A stretch of 64,000 nucleotides of DNA, taken from the NCBI GenBank assembly GCA_002189035.1, contig NEEC01000017.1:2356001-2420000 (forward strand), given 5' to 3'. This document shows, piece after piece, positions 30,343 through 44,289 of the stretch (the first letter of the stretch is position 1; each line of letters begins with the position of its first letter). The position numbers were made by a program, and so were the translations under genes. This stretch comes from Utricularia gibba (lineage: Eukaryota > Streptophyta > Magnoliopsida > Lamiales > Lentibulariaceae). The notes below the pieces were generated by a model. That model saw nothing but the letters and a program-made list of their open reading frames with translations. It was not told where the DNA came from and made no database searches.

Positions 30343-31349
30343 ACTAGGATTTTACTGTACTGTGGCATCGGTAACGTTCTTTCCATTGCTCTTGGGTATA
30401 CGTTGTACTTGTGGGATTCTTCTGATGAAAAAAATGGTCCAGTTAGAAGTGTCAAATGGGCTCTTGATGAAAGGCATGTTGCTATTGGTCGTAATAAGTC
30501 TGAGGTTCAGCTTTTTCATTCCACTGCAACTAACCTGATGGGGTCTTCTTATTAATTCGGTTGTGGATGAGAGTGCTTATGTTCAATCTAGTGTTTATAG
30601 CTTCACTCAATGCTCCTATTTTTCTAGCTGAGGACGCTAAGAAGAGGGCATTTATCACGCTTTGGTGCATTGGAATGGAACGACCATATTTTGTATACAT
30701 CAACAATTACGTGAGAGTAAGGGCTCACATTGTTGGAGATTATCAGGGTAATCATCAAGAAGTTTGTGGTCTCAAATTGTCAGCATCTGGACAGCAATTA
30801 CCAAGTGTGGAAATGATGATATTCCGCATATATGGGATGGTCCATCTCATCGTCCAATGCTCCATCACCTTGGCCTCATAGACTTGACTTAACATACAGC
30901 TGCTGTGAAAGCTCTTTCATGGTAACCTTTTCAGGGTAATTTGTTGGCATATGGTGGAGCAGATAGAACGATAAATTTCTGTAACACACACTAGTGCATG
31001 CTTAAATCCTGTGGACACCGGTTGTGCTCTTCTCTGGAATAAGAATGAGCTTGAACTACTCAGCTCTCATGGCTTTACTCAGAATGAGCCCGCACTCTGA
31101 AAATACCCTTCAATGGTGAAGATAGCCGACCTTACAGGCCACACGTCCGGATTTCTTTTCATGGCTCAGGTATATATGTTGTTTAAGCTTGGCTTCTTAT
31201 ATCCAACAGTGTATACTGAATTTCATGTTGCGTCTGCTGCTAGAGATGTAACACTTCGATCTTGGAATATTTTTGGAAAACCAGAAGTCGCAAGGCCTAC
31301 ACCAAAATCGGTATCCGAACCATTTGCTCATTTGAAATGCATTCGATAA
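30343..31349 (+). pseudogene. Decayed CDC20 (APC/C activator) gene copy
   Basis: Conserved pieces of the CDC20 WD40 propeller occur in correct order but in different frames, broken by stops. They are [45 protein letters not shown] followed by [14 protein letters not shown], a GNLLAYGGADR piece, [19 protein letters not shown], and [17 protein letters not shown] through [10 protein letters not shown]. The last piece ends with the IR tail that docks functional CDC20 on the APC/C. At least four internal stops and several shifts rule out a working protein. A GT..AG segment remains after the MAQ codons, which suggests an unprocessed genomic duplicate and not a retrocopy; this is inference. The N-terminal C-box region is missing. 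Confidence 0.85.
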
Positions 31350-32520
31350 GCCTGTTTTACATCTTAGAGCTGGTTTGACAACACAAGGTGATATGAACGC
31401 GAAAGGAGCGTTGATTTCACTGGCTTATGGCTAGTTCATAGATCCCATTTTCTCGGAACTACCTGTTGCAGTGAGCTGGAGCTGCTATCCATGGACATGA
31501 ATGGAGTTCATCATAAATCACAATTGGCTCTTTTACCACCTGGGGGACTCCCACAGGGAATCGGGTTACGCCATCCTCCATCATCAGCCCTACAGCCAGG
31601 TTTGCTTTTCCTATATTTTCTCTATAAACATTCAAGCCCCTTTTCTTAGCATTACTTGCTCTTCATTGTTAAGATGAGCCACCCAACAAGTAAGGAAGCA
31701 TCTAAGAAATCTCATTTTGATAATCAGGAGGAAAATGCAGGAAAACGGAGCCTGAGGTCAGGAAGCACACATCCCAAAATGTGGAGCAGGTGCTCTCTCA
31801 AAGTCAACAAGTTACTTCCAGGGCCATGAACCTAACCGCTTTTTTTAGTGGGCAAGACTGTAAAATGGACACAAGCTGCTGCTGTGGTGATCAACCCATC
31901 CAATGTGCTGGTTTGGGGGGTGGATTCAACATCAGGCTGAGGAATGATTCGAAACCCTAGACTCCTACGGTCAATGAAGATGGCTCCTCCAACAAAATCC
32001 CAACTCATGTACCGACCGGTACGGGACTGGATAAGACCCACCGTGAACTGCCGGCATCTTCCAGAAATATTCCGGTATCTTTTACTTGTTGGACCCCCGC
32101 AATAAAGTGCGCCTTGTGTGGGGACCACCTCAACAAAAACGTAATTAGCGTCTGTCTATATCTCCTCTAATTGTGTAGATGGAGAATATTCCCGTTTTAT
32201 TGTGGGGGAAAGGCGGTTTTCAAGTTCGGTATATTTATTTATTTATTTAAATTAGGAGTAACGCCGTTAAAGACGGGAAGGATGATGAGGAACGGCAGTT
32301 GGGGGAGGTGGTGACGGCGTCCGTAGTACGGCTCCGGAGCAGGTGGAACTGGTGAAGAGCCACGGTGGGTGGGTAGAAAAGGGAAATTATGCGGAGAGAG
32401 AGAGCAGGATGGCGCCCGCTATAAATACCTCCCCCGACCCGGTTGCGGACTTGCTCCCTCTTCCACTACATTTCCTTCTGCTTCTGCTTCACCGAGAAAC
32501 GACTGAGCTTCACTTGTTTT
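31350..32520 (+). other. Spacer with unassigned exon-like fragments and LEA-gene promoter
   Basis: Between 31470 and 31810 there are stretches with coding-like composition, for example LALLPPGGLPQGIGLRHPPS followed by a GTTTGC donor-like site, then a lysine-rich stretch near 31675. I cannot assign them; they may be remnants of a second gene captured beside the CDC20 copy. From 32200 rightwards the sequence is probably the promoter of the LEA gene, with a TATA box (TATAAATA) at 32420-32427, about 100 bases before the ATG. Confidence 0.35.
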
Positions 32521-33460
32521 ATGGCCTCCAACTCTGGACTTGCGATCGTCGGGAAGCGTTTCGTCCCTCGGATCCGGCCCTTCCTCTCCCTCAGGTTCTA
32601 CTTTGAGTGTGTTGCTATGTCGCTTCTACTGTTTCGTGTGCAGCTCGATCATCGTTCACGATCTCATCTTCTCAACTGTTTCTCGTCGGAGAATTGATGA
32701 TTCTGTGTAGTAATTGGACGAAGTATCGCGTACTCGTATCTGAATATTTTTTTTGTTTTTTTATTCGCCTGGAGTTGAATCGTCATAATCTGTAGTTAGT
32801 TAGATCTCGAGGTTTCTTGAAAATCGCTGGCGTTTGCTTCTGCATCGGCGTTTGTTGAACTAGACTAAGGATTTTTGAGGTGCATTGGATCTGGAGTGAT
32901 TTTTGTGGGCCTGATGCTTATCTTACTTTAGTACAAAGCAGAGACTTTTTTAGGTGGATCTCACTCATTCCCTCTCCCTTTCTACAGCTTATTCGGATAT
33001 TTGTGATTTTTTTCGAACTTTTGGTGAGATGTCTTTGTTCGAAGTTGATAAGCAGCGATTGATAATGACATGAAGATGTAGGCTTAATGTAATCACAAGA
33101 GCGAAAATCACAGTCGTCAAGGAAGCAGCTACATCTCTGTGTTTGTGTTCTCTGGATTCCGCTGATGAAGGCGGAGTATGTATTCACGGTGATTGATGTT
33201 ATGGATGCAGGAGGGGAGTTCATGTTTCGGTGTACGACAAGAACGTAGAGGAGCAGCACTCGAGCGTAGTCCCGGATGAAGTGATTCCTCCCCAGCCGGA
33301 AAATTACTGGGCTCCTCACCCTCAGACCGGAGTCTTCGGTCCGGCCACTGATCAGAAACCAGCCTCTGGCAGCACCAACGGCCCCGCTGCCGCGCAGTCG
33401 GTGCTCGAGCAGAAAGCCTTCTTCCGTTCCGTGGAGGACTTGGACAAGCCCGCCATCTAG
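32521..33460 (+). CDS. Small LEA protein, At5g17165 type, probably mitochondrial
   Basis: Two exons, 32521-32594 and 33211-33460, join in frame through an arginine codon (SLR/RGVHVSVYDKN) and encode 107 residues. The N-terminus is basic and lacks acidic residues for 27 positions, like a mitochondrial presequence. The mature part carries the conserved blocks VSVYDKN, VPDEVIPPQPENYWAPHP, TGVFGPATD and SVLEQKAFFR, ending SVEDLDKPAI. These are hallmarks of the small LEA-like family annotated as At5g17165-like, which is linked to dehydration tolerance; the molecular action is unknown. Exon 2 is strongly hydrophilic. Confidence 0.83.
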
Positions 33461-33947
33461 AGCAGCACCCCTCCGCTACCACTACTACTGCTACTACTAC
33501 ATAAATAAGATACTGTGCCGCAGATCGTGCTGAGGCAGTTGATGTGTTAAGATGTGCAAGTATTGTGAGTGGACCAGGAGTTGGTATCCCAGACACCACA
33601 CTTCTTCTCCCAAGCAAATCTTGACTCTTCTCAGAAAAATCAGTTACCAGAATTTGACCAATTCTGGTTCTTTTTTATCAACATTGGCGAGAGGACAAAA
33701 CAACACAAACTGGGTCGCAGGTGGAAAAAATGAAAAAGGAATTACTGCATGCACATAATAAAACACACATGCACAACGAAGGAAACCAATGAGGGGGGAG
33801 GCATGTGAATGATTACAGAAAACTACCGTGGAGTGGAGTCGTCTGAACCTTTCCCTTTATTCGCCAACGGCGCCATCAGCAGCAGCCGGTGCGGCTGATA
33901 CCCCGGTGCAAGAAGCCATGAGCGGTGACACGATCAGGCTGTAGGCT

Positions 33948-36543
33948 TCACAGTGGCTGGGGTTCGGATTCTGCTGGTGCAAGTTGGGCGTGGCTTTGGG
34001 TTCTCTCAGCATGGTGAAATTTGACAACTATGCAGGTGATATTATCTGCACTACCATGGCTGAATGCAGTCTCTGTCAACTTTCGGGCCGCCATTTCCGC
34101 GTCTTCCTCGCCCTGTCCAATCAGAACAGCTTCCTGCAAGTGGTGTCAAAAAATGCAGTTGTGAGCCTGACAGCCTTCATCGGTTGTCTTGGCTTTCTGT
34201 TCTATGGTAGATGGATGTCAGAGAACACTCCAAAAGTTTTTTCAGCAGCAAACATGGAAGTTTACTAGCATAAGGCTACATTCTAAGATAGTATTCAGAC
34301 ATTGTGAACTCTCGGGAGGCAGATTGATGTACTGGGAGGGAACCAGAGATAGCACCATCCCATGATACGATGGGATGAAATAATGCAAAAAATCCAATGA
34401 TGGAAAACTTTCCAAAAAGGAGCAGGCACAATGAGTATCAGACACTATAGTACCTCATTGGGTACAACATCCCACAGCCCATCACTGGCAAGTACAAGCA
34501 GTTCAAGATCCTGGTCAACCTCCTGTTCCTGTAGGATACAAAAAATAACATGATAAACTTCAGGAATAGTGCCTACATTACTAGAGACTCAAATCACCTG
34601 GATCTCAGGCTCAGCTACGACAAACTGCTTAAGCATTCGATTTCCAAAAGCACGAGACATAGCCAGGACACCTCCAACCCTCCATGTGCCTGAAACCATA
34701 GCATGCGTATATACATCTATATAAGTACAGACATGCAAACCGTAGCACATGGAAAGCCAAACCTGCCCACATCACAACACCTCCTGCATTTTCAATCCTC
34801 TTCCGCTCATCAATCCTATTTGGTTTATGATCCTCAGAGAGTGGAATTGCTGTCAAGTAGCCAGACAGGTGAGTAACTAGAACATCATATCTGATTACAA
34901 GAAATATTCAGTGGTAAATTCCAACTAAAATTCTGAAGTCTCATGTCAGCACATAAATTCTAGCACAACAAGCAATAGATATTAAGGATTTGTATTTTTC
35001 CAGTCAGAACTAACGGGAAGAAATATAATTAGTTTAAAGAGAAACTAAAAGACTATGTGATAATGGATAAAAGTGTGCATTATCGAGCTTAAGTATGTTA
35101 GATCAGTTAAAAGAACGCAATGTATTTGTACCTTTCCCGGTCTTAGACATGATAGTTCGGGAGTCCCCAACATTAGCAACATATAGGTGATTGCCGACAA
35201 GAACTGCTGTTGAAGCGGTTGAACCATCATCACGTAAGGTATCCTTTTCCGATTCCAAAAACGCCCTATCAGTCTGCTGATAAGTATCACCTGAAGTACT
35301 TTATCAGTGAGTCTGGATCAACATCAAGAGGGAAATAGCGAAAACATTTTAGATATCAAGACTTGTTGCCCCAAGTACCACTGCTACTAGATTCACACAT
35401 GTAAATATAGTAGTGCACTGCACAAAATCGAGAGCACCTGCCTAGATCAATCGTAGGGGATCAAAACTAAAGTGCAGCATATTAAGACTAACAAGTAATC
35501 CATTTAGTGCAATCCACCAATGATTTGTTAAACCGCATAAACAGAATCATGGATATCATTGTATGATGCCTTGAAGGCTAATTAAGAAAGGAAAACAAGA
35601 ACGTTTTCCATTTAAACAAACACTGACGAAAACTAGGGATCCACTCACTGATGGCCAACTTTGTATTTGAAATGAAATTTGGGTGTTTCATGAGATTATC
35701 AAAAAGGTGTTCCTTCAAGTATTCTGCCGCACGAGAGCCACCATGACCTGTATAAAGATGAAAACAATAAATTGCGGATGTTTATGCATCCCAGTAACTG
35801 CATTCCAGTTCATTTGACTGTCATCAGCAGATTTATTCAACGCATGCATGTTTTAAACTCTTGAATCTTTTTTGGTCATTGCATATTAAGCTGCAATAAC
35901 GGTTCATATGGCACAAACATACCATCAAAAATTCCAAAGAGGCAAACTGGCTGCCCATCGATTTCAGAGAACTTTATGTCAAAAAAATCCTCCATGGTAG
36001 CTCGCTTCCCTTTGAAACTGGAATAGCCACAACTTGGCCTTCCATATTCCCTGCCAGAAAAGCATTTGCGGTCAACTTCAGTTAATGTGGACAACATAAC
36101 AAACACAATACGAAGATATAATTCATGGCCTCTGTGATGCCAACACGCCGCATGCGAAGAGATCATTAAAAATAAAAGAAATATGAGCATAAAAAAGAAA
36201 ACTATTACTAACGAATAACATACACGTACAACCATCTAATAAAAAAAGAGTAGGAAACTGAATAACATACGGTTACATAATTAATTTCACAATTTCCTGA
36301 CCTCTTCCATCCCCCGCTTGAAAAGCCTCCAGCCGCATCCCTTTGCAGAATTAAGTCAGGCATGGACTCCTTTGCAGTAGAACCACAATCTACCATCATA
36401 CTTCTCGTTCTAAAGAAGATTCGATTCGTCCAATAAGCTACAAGGTTGGTAGGCTTTGAAGTCCCACAGACACAGACCGAATTCCCGACTTCAGCGTACC
36501 TCCCAATATATCCAGCCCAACGACTTGCAGATCTCAATAGCAT
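33948..36543 (-). CDS. Protein phosphatase 2C (PP2C 11/WIN2-like clade)
   Basis: A multi-exon PPM-family Ser/Thr phosphatase that needs Mg or Mn. An N-terminal leader of about 75 residues precedes the catalytic domain, which begins [18 protein letters not shown]. The metal-binding motifs follow: DG/HGG split by an intron (FGIFDG then HGGSRAAEY), [48 protein letters not shown] and [11 protein letters not shown]. Joints I checked (AG/G for REYGRP, A/GT for LAISDTY) keep frame. Closest in motif spelling are the Arabidopsis PP2C 11/PP2C 59 type, outside clade A, so it is not expected to be a PYR/PYL-regulated ABA co-receptor. The CDS ends with a proline/glutamate-rich tail. Bases 33461-33947 between this gene and the convergent LEA gene hold only 3' UTR-like sequence. 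Confidence 0.93.
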
Positions 36544-37361
36544 CTAAAATGGCGCAGTTTGATCTCAAACCTGAATCTGACCAATTACCAACATAAACCA
36601 AGAACATAGAAGAAAGTCAGCCACCGCTTCTCTTCTCATGTTACACTGCGAAACCAGTGGAATTAAATGGTAACCAGTCATCACACCACTGGGGCACAGA
36701 ATTCCAAAAAACGTTATTTTAGCAAACTTTTAACAGAAACTACGAAAGGTCGCGCGGTACAGAAATAAAACATAAACAAAAAAGAAGACAGGAAGCGGAA
36801 TTCGATCACCATTTTAAGAGATTGGTCCATGATAATGAAAACCAATAATTTCACGTCAGACGACCACTGGAGCTCAAATTCGAAACATGAATCGTGTGAA
36901 ACACATGATCTCGGATGATGCGGGTCCATGGGATCGCATCACAGAACTAGATGAAACTTAAACTCATTTCACCCAAACCCTAAAAGTGGGTTGAGGGCAA
37001 GTGGATCGAAGGTGATGGATGTTACGAAACTGCTGAGAGCCAGTGGGAGGCCGAGAACAACCGCTGACACGTGGCACTACACGAAGAGTCTAATACTTCG
37101 TTCGTGCTGGTAGCCCATTAGGCTTACAAAGCCCATATACACTCGGCCAATATCGGCCCATGGGCTTCCATACACCGTGTTATCAAGCTGGATTTCCGGG
37201 TCGGGTTTGAAAATTGATCGGTTCGAAAAGGGCATCATGTCATCATCCTGCGCTATGATACCCGGACAGAGACTACGGTACGGACAAACGACACAGGGAC
37301 ATTGCAGCGTCTGGGTTGTAACAGTATCCGTGGATCATAGAAGCTAACAGTTGGATGATTT
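36544..37361 (-). promoter_or_regulatory. PP2C promoter with ABRE, telo-box and site II cluster
   Basis: This spacer separates the PP2C start from the SINAT 3' end, both on the minus strand. It contains a telo-box AAACCCTAAA at 36975-36984, an ABRE-type G-box ACACGTGGC at 37067-37075, and a site II cluster at 37112-37166 (AGCCCA twice, GGCCCATGGGCT). No coding region is visible. Confidence 0.5.
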
Positions 37362-38772
37362 CTAAGTACAAAGATTAGGTACGCTGACTCCAGTGTCTGA
37401 ATTCTGCTGTTCCTTGGATATTCTTCCGGTGACTCTGAGCTTGAGCTCTTTCCTGTCGCCACCGGAGAAGAAAAGCGCCATGCTTCGTTGGATGATCAGG
37501 CCATCATGACTATCCCTCACCTTTCTGTGGCTGTCTCTAATGCTCCGTGGAGTACCTTCCCAGATGAGCTTCCTGCCGTTGCCACCAACCTCTAGACTGT
37601 AGGTGTAGTTGCGAGCTTCCACTTCGTCTCCCATAAAACGAAGAAATGCCATGTACACAGGGGCCATTCCAAGTTGAAATGCTTCAAAATGAAGGCAGAA
37701 ATATTGGCCAAAGCAGTTGAATACCTAGTGGAACAGAAGCAAAGAGTCAGATGGAGCAGCGGGATGCAAACCACTTCTACAAGGAGAAGTTAACTCACCG
37801 GTAAACACGCATTTTTTTAACTACACAACGTAACTATCAGAACTCCATAACCACAAAGGAAAAAGAGAAAACATATAACAAAGCAGCTGAGCCACAGGCA
37901 TATGGTAAATCGCTCCAGCCCCATTATTTCTCAAGTCACAGAGTACCATCATCAAAAGGCATATACAGGCAGCGAAGTACTCTCAGGATGCTCTAAGGTA
38001 CATCATATAAAGTAAAGAGGTAAACATGGCACTCACGGTTAACATCCATGTAGCATTTTCCACTTCACGAGGATTTGACTTAACATAGCGATGATTAAAT
38101 GTGCAGCCACTGTGCATGTCCACTTTATGGTCATCTCTTAAATGGGAAACAAGATAAGGAATGTTGCCAGTAACTGCACACTCTGATCCAGCGTAAGGAC
38201 AGCTATACGGCCTGAAATTGCAAATTGCCTCATGATTGAGCTTGCTGTAGTAAGGAAAAATTTCCAAGCAACCCAAGGAATAAAATTTGCAAGGTAGCTC
38301 TAGTGACTCTGCAACTTTTTCTAGAGCCAAACATCTAATATCCCCCAATTCTTGTCTGCAGGTAGGGCATCTATTATGCACCCTTGTCTTGCAATTTGCA
38401 CAAAGAGTGTGGCCGTTGGGACACTGAAAAAGAAAATCCAACCAGTCACTTCTTTATAAAAAGGTAAATTTTAAAATATGAAAACCAAATAAATACTAGT
38501 TCAGTAGAAAGGAATAAAAGAAGATGGGCATCGCAGACCTGATGAATTGGAGGGTACATGGAGTTCGTGCAAACAGGGCACTCCAGCAATTCATGGACGC
38601 CTTTTGGGGTAATTCCAGAGGAGACTAGCCTACGATGCTTCACAGAAAACTGTTGTGAGAGACCATTGGAGGTGCTATGAATGCTTGAGGACACCGGCGC
38701 CTGGATTTCCTCTTCGTCCATACCATCCGATAGCAAGACACTCTCAACACTTTCCAAATCCCTGGACGTCAT
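37362..38772 (-). CDS. SINAT: SINAT-type E3 ubiquitin ligase (SIAH/Seven in absentia)
   Basis: Three exons encode a complete SINA-family RING ligase. Exon 1 gives an acidic/serine-rich N-terminus, then the first half of the C3HC4 RING (LLECPVCTNSMYPPIHQ). Exon 2 completes it (CPNGHTLCANCKTRVHNRCP, CRQELG) and holds the SIAH zinc fingers (LPCKFYSLGC, FRPYSCPYAGSECAVTGNIP, HLRDDHKVDMHSGCTFNHRY). Exon 3 carries the MATH-like substrate-binding half (VFNCFGQYFCLHFEAFQLG through VSVPNLCT). Plant SINATs ubiquitinate transcription factors such as NAC1 and BES1 and autophagy proteins; the target here is unknown. The start at 38772 (MTSRDLESVESV) is the first in-frame ATG after the probable leader exon. 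Confidence 0.95.
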
Positions 38773-40451
38773 ACCATTAAAAGCACCAAAAAAATCCCAA
38801 ATTCAAAGATCCAGCCAATCTGCAGAAAATACAAAATTCCCACTCCAATATTTGCGACCGATCCTGTGAATGAGAAACCCAGTTGCCAAGATTCGAAATT
38901 TAGAGCTACACGTCTCAGATTCGCGCTCGGGAAATCAGATCTTAAACATTACTGCAGGAGCAACGTGAATAGCTGAAAAGGGAGGCACCTTCACGCGTTC
39001 ATATCTCGAGATTTACGTTCCCACGGCATCAAACCTAGATCGTTAAACAAAATCCGAGACTTCCATTCCCCCAATCCTAATCAAAAGCTCAATTCCAAAC
39101 GAAAAAAGGGTTTCCACAGGCGGAGCAAACGGGAACCAGAATTCCCTTAACCTGAGAGCGGAGGCACATGACGCATACAACCACAGAATCCCCAATCAAT
39201 CAGGAAGAGAGAGGGATGAGGAGCATCGCAAGCTTTCAAATGACTGAACGCCGTTGGATCCGGAACCCACGGCGGATTAAAATATTAATAATATATTTGT
39301 TAATCATGCCAAGCGTGTATTAATAAAATCATCATCCAATTAATCAGTAATACCCAATTTCTTGAAAATGTGTTTACCCTCTCTTCCTGACGCGCCTACT
39401 CTGAAGCAGATTGATAAAGACGTCTTCGTGCTCGCGGTGGCGCCGCCATGGACCTCAACCACAAATATCGCCATTGCCCGATAGTGAGTGAAATGCTTCA
39501 CCATCACTACATTGTGCAAGATACATCTCGAAAGGTTCTTTACTCAGTACCCGATGCAGTTAGTCCCTCGTGCTCAACCCTTTTTACCTTTTCGTAGCAT
39601 AGCTTCCATAGTGGCCTGGATTGATGAAGACACTACTATAGTCGGCTGACGGGGCCGTTACCGAATCCCGGCAAATGGGTTGTCAAAATTCGGTAATTAA
39701 TATAGGGAAAATCATGGAAGATATATTTTTAAATTATTTTATTGTACCTCAGTAGGTAGGTTGCAGGTTTGTAACTGTATCCCGCCAGCTTACCGCATCA
39801 AACCTGCATCCAGAATATCCTAATAATTAATCGAATTAATATGATTAATCCAGAATATTTAACAATACTTACTGGAGGCCCTCCCCCCGGCCCCCCAAGG
39901 ACCTCCTAACACAACACCAACCAACCATGTTGCCTGAAAGATCATATGGTTCAAAGCACTAGTACGTGTCTCTCTGATATACGCAATACTTGTTCATCTT
40001 GTACCTAGCCGTGATATCCCAAAAACAGGACCAACATCGAATGGGGATTAGGGAGATTCTACATATTTAGTGCTGCATGATAGTCAATAATGGTGATTGG
40101 GAGAAGACAAAGAAGGGAATGGAGTAAAGCTCGAGAGGAGGATAAAGAAAGGCATTCCACAGGGGGGTACCAGCATTGACCTCGACAGGAGGCCAACCAC
40201 TGGAAGACTTTTATCGGCCATTTAAGGCAGCTATGATCTGACCTTAGACAAAAGAGCCAATGAACCGGAGAACCAAGCACCCTATGCAAGAAGAATAAGC
40301 TTTGATTCAGATTCGGCAAGCCAGCAGTAAAGGCAAGGCTTTAAGAGTGTGAGAGGTAAGAGGGCTATATAAGATAAGCTTGGGCCTTTGCGGTTACCTT
40401 CCCCCGTTCGCAGGAAAAAGTCAGATTTCAGTTGTCCCAAAGTTTTGGAAG
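38773..40451. other. SINAT 5' leader, spacer, and OPR promoter
   Basis: The left 450 bases are probably the SINAT 5' UTR and promoter. The middle contains short open frames only, including one beginning MDLNHKYRHCP near 39449; none is recognisable. A TATA box TATATAAG at 40366-40373 lies about 80 bases before the OPR start codon. Confidence 0.45.
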
Positions 40452-41973
<1,522 letters not shown>

Positions 41974-42262
41974 CTCGCCGGGGTTTCTGATTGTAGAACT
42001 TCCCATTCAAGCTATCAGAATAAGCAACTCTGTAGCTTACCTGCAGTGTTTAGCATTCCCTCGAATCCTATGGAAGTATCTTAAGACATTTTATTCATAC
42101 ATTGCGACCAGTAGCTATAATCAATCCACTATTCTCTTCACAATTGCCCTTCCAAGTGCATACAAAAAGTGTTGCAGCCAAGGAGACAGAGTTACCGTAG
42201 ACCTGTGCTTTTGAAGCCGCATAGGCATCGCAGGAGAACCGGTTTTCCGTTGCATAAGCATG

Positions 42263-43772
42263 TCACCGTTTTCGAATCTTGATATTGAGGATCCACTCCA
42301 TCCCTGTTGGTTTTGGTATGGCGTTTGGAAGGCGAAGCGGGACCTTGTACTCGCCCAAGTTTGACAGAGGGGAAGGCAAATGCAAATTGTCAGGCTCAAT
42401 GTGCACCTGAAGCTGCCTAGCTACCTGCTTGTTGCGCAAACGAGAAAGGGGCGGTGATCCTGCTGTACCAGTAAACTAAAAACAAGAAAAACTCATGGAA
42501 AAGACTCTGCTCAGCTTGAAATACTTCAGCAGAGTCACACATGGTGGATGGTTGAATCCGGGGAAAGGCAGGTGATGTGATTGCAAAATTGTGAAAGACT
42601 GGGAGCCTCTAATCCTCGGAAATTGAATCTCCAACTTAAAATTGAGGAGAAATTTACCTCAGACATAATCTCTTCTTTTGTCACTGGTTCACGTAACTCC
42701 TCTCCCTTGCCCTCAATGATAAACTTTCTGAGAGTCTGAAAGAGACAGAACATAATCAAGACATGTGAAAAGCAAAATTGGGAATACTCTTAAACACCTT
42801 GTCATTATGTACCACCAGGAGGCCTTTGAATCAAAATGCATCATAGGAAAAAACCTAGTAACATGAATCAACTACCCAATATTTTGCCCATAACTTGCAG
42901 CAATCCTGAATCGGGTCAAAGTGCAAGGACTCGATTAAGTCAAGCTATCATAGGTTAAGCATCTCATTCAGAGAATAATGCTGATTATTTACATAACGGT
43001 TGGGAAAAGAAGTCAGCAAGCACTTCCATGATCTAATTCATGGGGCACCACAAAGCATCCAATAGCCAAGAGATGAACTACGGATCATATTAGGAATTGT
43101 GAGATTACGCGAAAAAGGCCAAAAGATGCTACCCAAGCACGTCAAATTATAAAGAAACAAGGGGCATGCTACGTTCAAAGAACAATATTTGCTTCATACA
43201 AGAAGTATTTACCAGCCGGGTACTACACAGACGGGCTGCTGCTGTTTCATATTCCTTGATGCTACTCCCCTCTGTTTTTGCAGCTACCTTAACTTCTTCG
43301 TCCTCCTTGGGAGGGTAAATCTGTTGAAATCCGCTCAAAAAATGAGTGAATCTCCTCCAATATACGCAAGGAATTTATTGGAATGAACAACCAAAACTTC
43401 TCTCAGGGTAATCGTGGATAGCAGAGAGTATAATTACCTTCCGCTGCTCGTCGATCAGATACCGAAACTTGTCGATATTTGGTAATGCAAGCATCTTCGG
43501 CATCAAATAGTTCCGGAAATAGCCAGGCGCTACCTTCACCGTTTCACCTGCTTTACCGAGCTTATCGATTGACTACATCACAACATACGCATAATTTTAG
43601 AATTCATATCCAGTGATTAACCAGGCTACGAGGCTAAAATTCGAAGGATGCATACCGTGGTGAGGATAACTTCCAACTTTCTCTTGTAACGAAGACCTTG
43701 GATCGCATGTAACAGCGGGTGCCGCATCGTGCTCCGCCCAAGGACATTTTTCCCAGAACTCATGAATGCCAT
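42263..43772 (-). CDS. Organellar ribosomal protein bL9m, probably mitochondrial
   Basis: Exon 1 (43656-43772) encodes a 39-residue basic leader ending RYKRKLEVILTT. Further exons give SIDKLGKAGETVKVAPGYFR plus NYLMPKMLALPNIDKF, which is the RNA-binding N-domain of L9. Next come IYPPKEDEEVKV, TLRKFIIEGKGEELREPVTK and a C-terminal part ending MEWILNIKIRKR. Order and content match plant large-subunit protein bL9 of organelles. The arginine-rich leader lacking acidic residues favours mitochondria over plastids. Its upstream region has a telo-box and two site II motifs, as in other mitochondrial ribosomal protein genes. Bases 41974-42262 hold the converging 3' ends of this gene and OPR. Confidence 0.88.
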
Positions 43773-44289
43773 TTCTTCCACCAACGGAAACAAAAAGAAT
43801 GGTCGACTGGATGAAGGAAATACGATGGAAACCGCCAGAAGACGGCGGCGACGGTTAGGGTTCAGACGTTAGCACTACTTACCCCACGGCATCCGCAGGT
43901 AATACGCACGCGCTGGGCCTTGTATAGGCGCGGCGGTCCAACTATTTCTGGGCCAATCCGGTTGGAGCTCAACAGATTTAGGCCGGATGCGGCTCGTGGC
44001 CATATTTCTCGTTCCCCTTCCCATTCGCGGAGTCTTAACTTCAATGACTTCAACAAAGTCATAAACTTTAATTGAGTAGCTTGTAGCCGGGAGTGAAATC
44101 AGATTAGACGGTGCAGGAGTGAAGGTAAAGGAAACTAGGCATGGTATAGATCGAACACAAGGCATCATCAACTCATAAAAATCAGAGACAGAAACAGAAC
44201 AGAAGAATGGTGATCGTGAATCTTGACAAACAAAGCAGGAACAGTGGTGTCCTCCCCGGAGCAAAAAACACAATCTTCAATAGACAATC
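43773..44289 (-). promoter_or_regulatory. bL9m promoter with telo-box and site II motifs
   Basis: A telo-box (AACCCTAA on the minus strand) lies at 43855-43862, 83 bases upstream of the bL9m ATG. Site II motifs lie at 43914-43920 (TGGGCCT) and 43949-43954 (TGGGCC). The right part should be the 3' UTR of the eL21 gene. Confidence 0.5.

Noticed and set aside
39745-39800. tRNA-like stretch (CAGTAGGTAGGTTGCAGG)
   Set aside because: I could not form a complete cloverleaf; no T-loop or matching acceptor stem.
40059-40319. Minus-strand 86-codon frame upstream of OPR
   Set aside because: No known motif and no splice or promoter context; treated as spacer.
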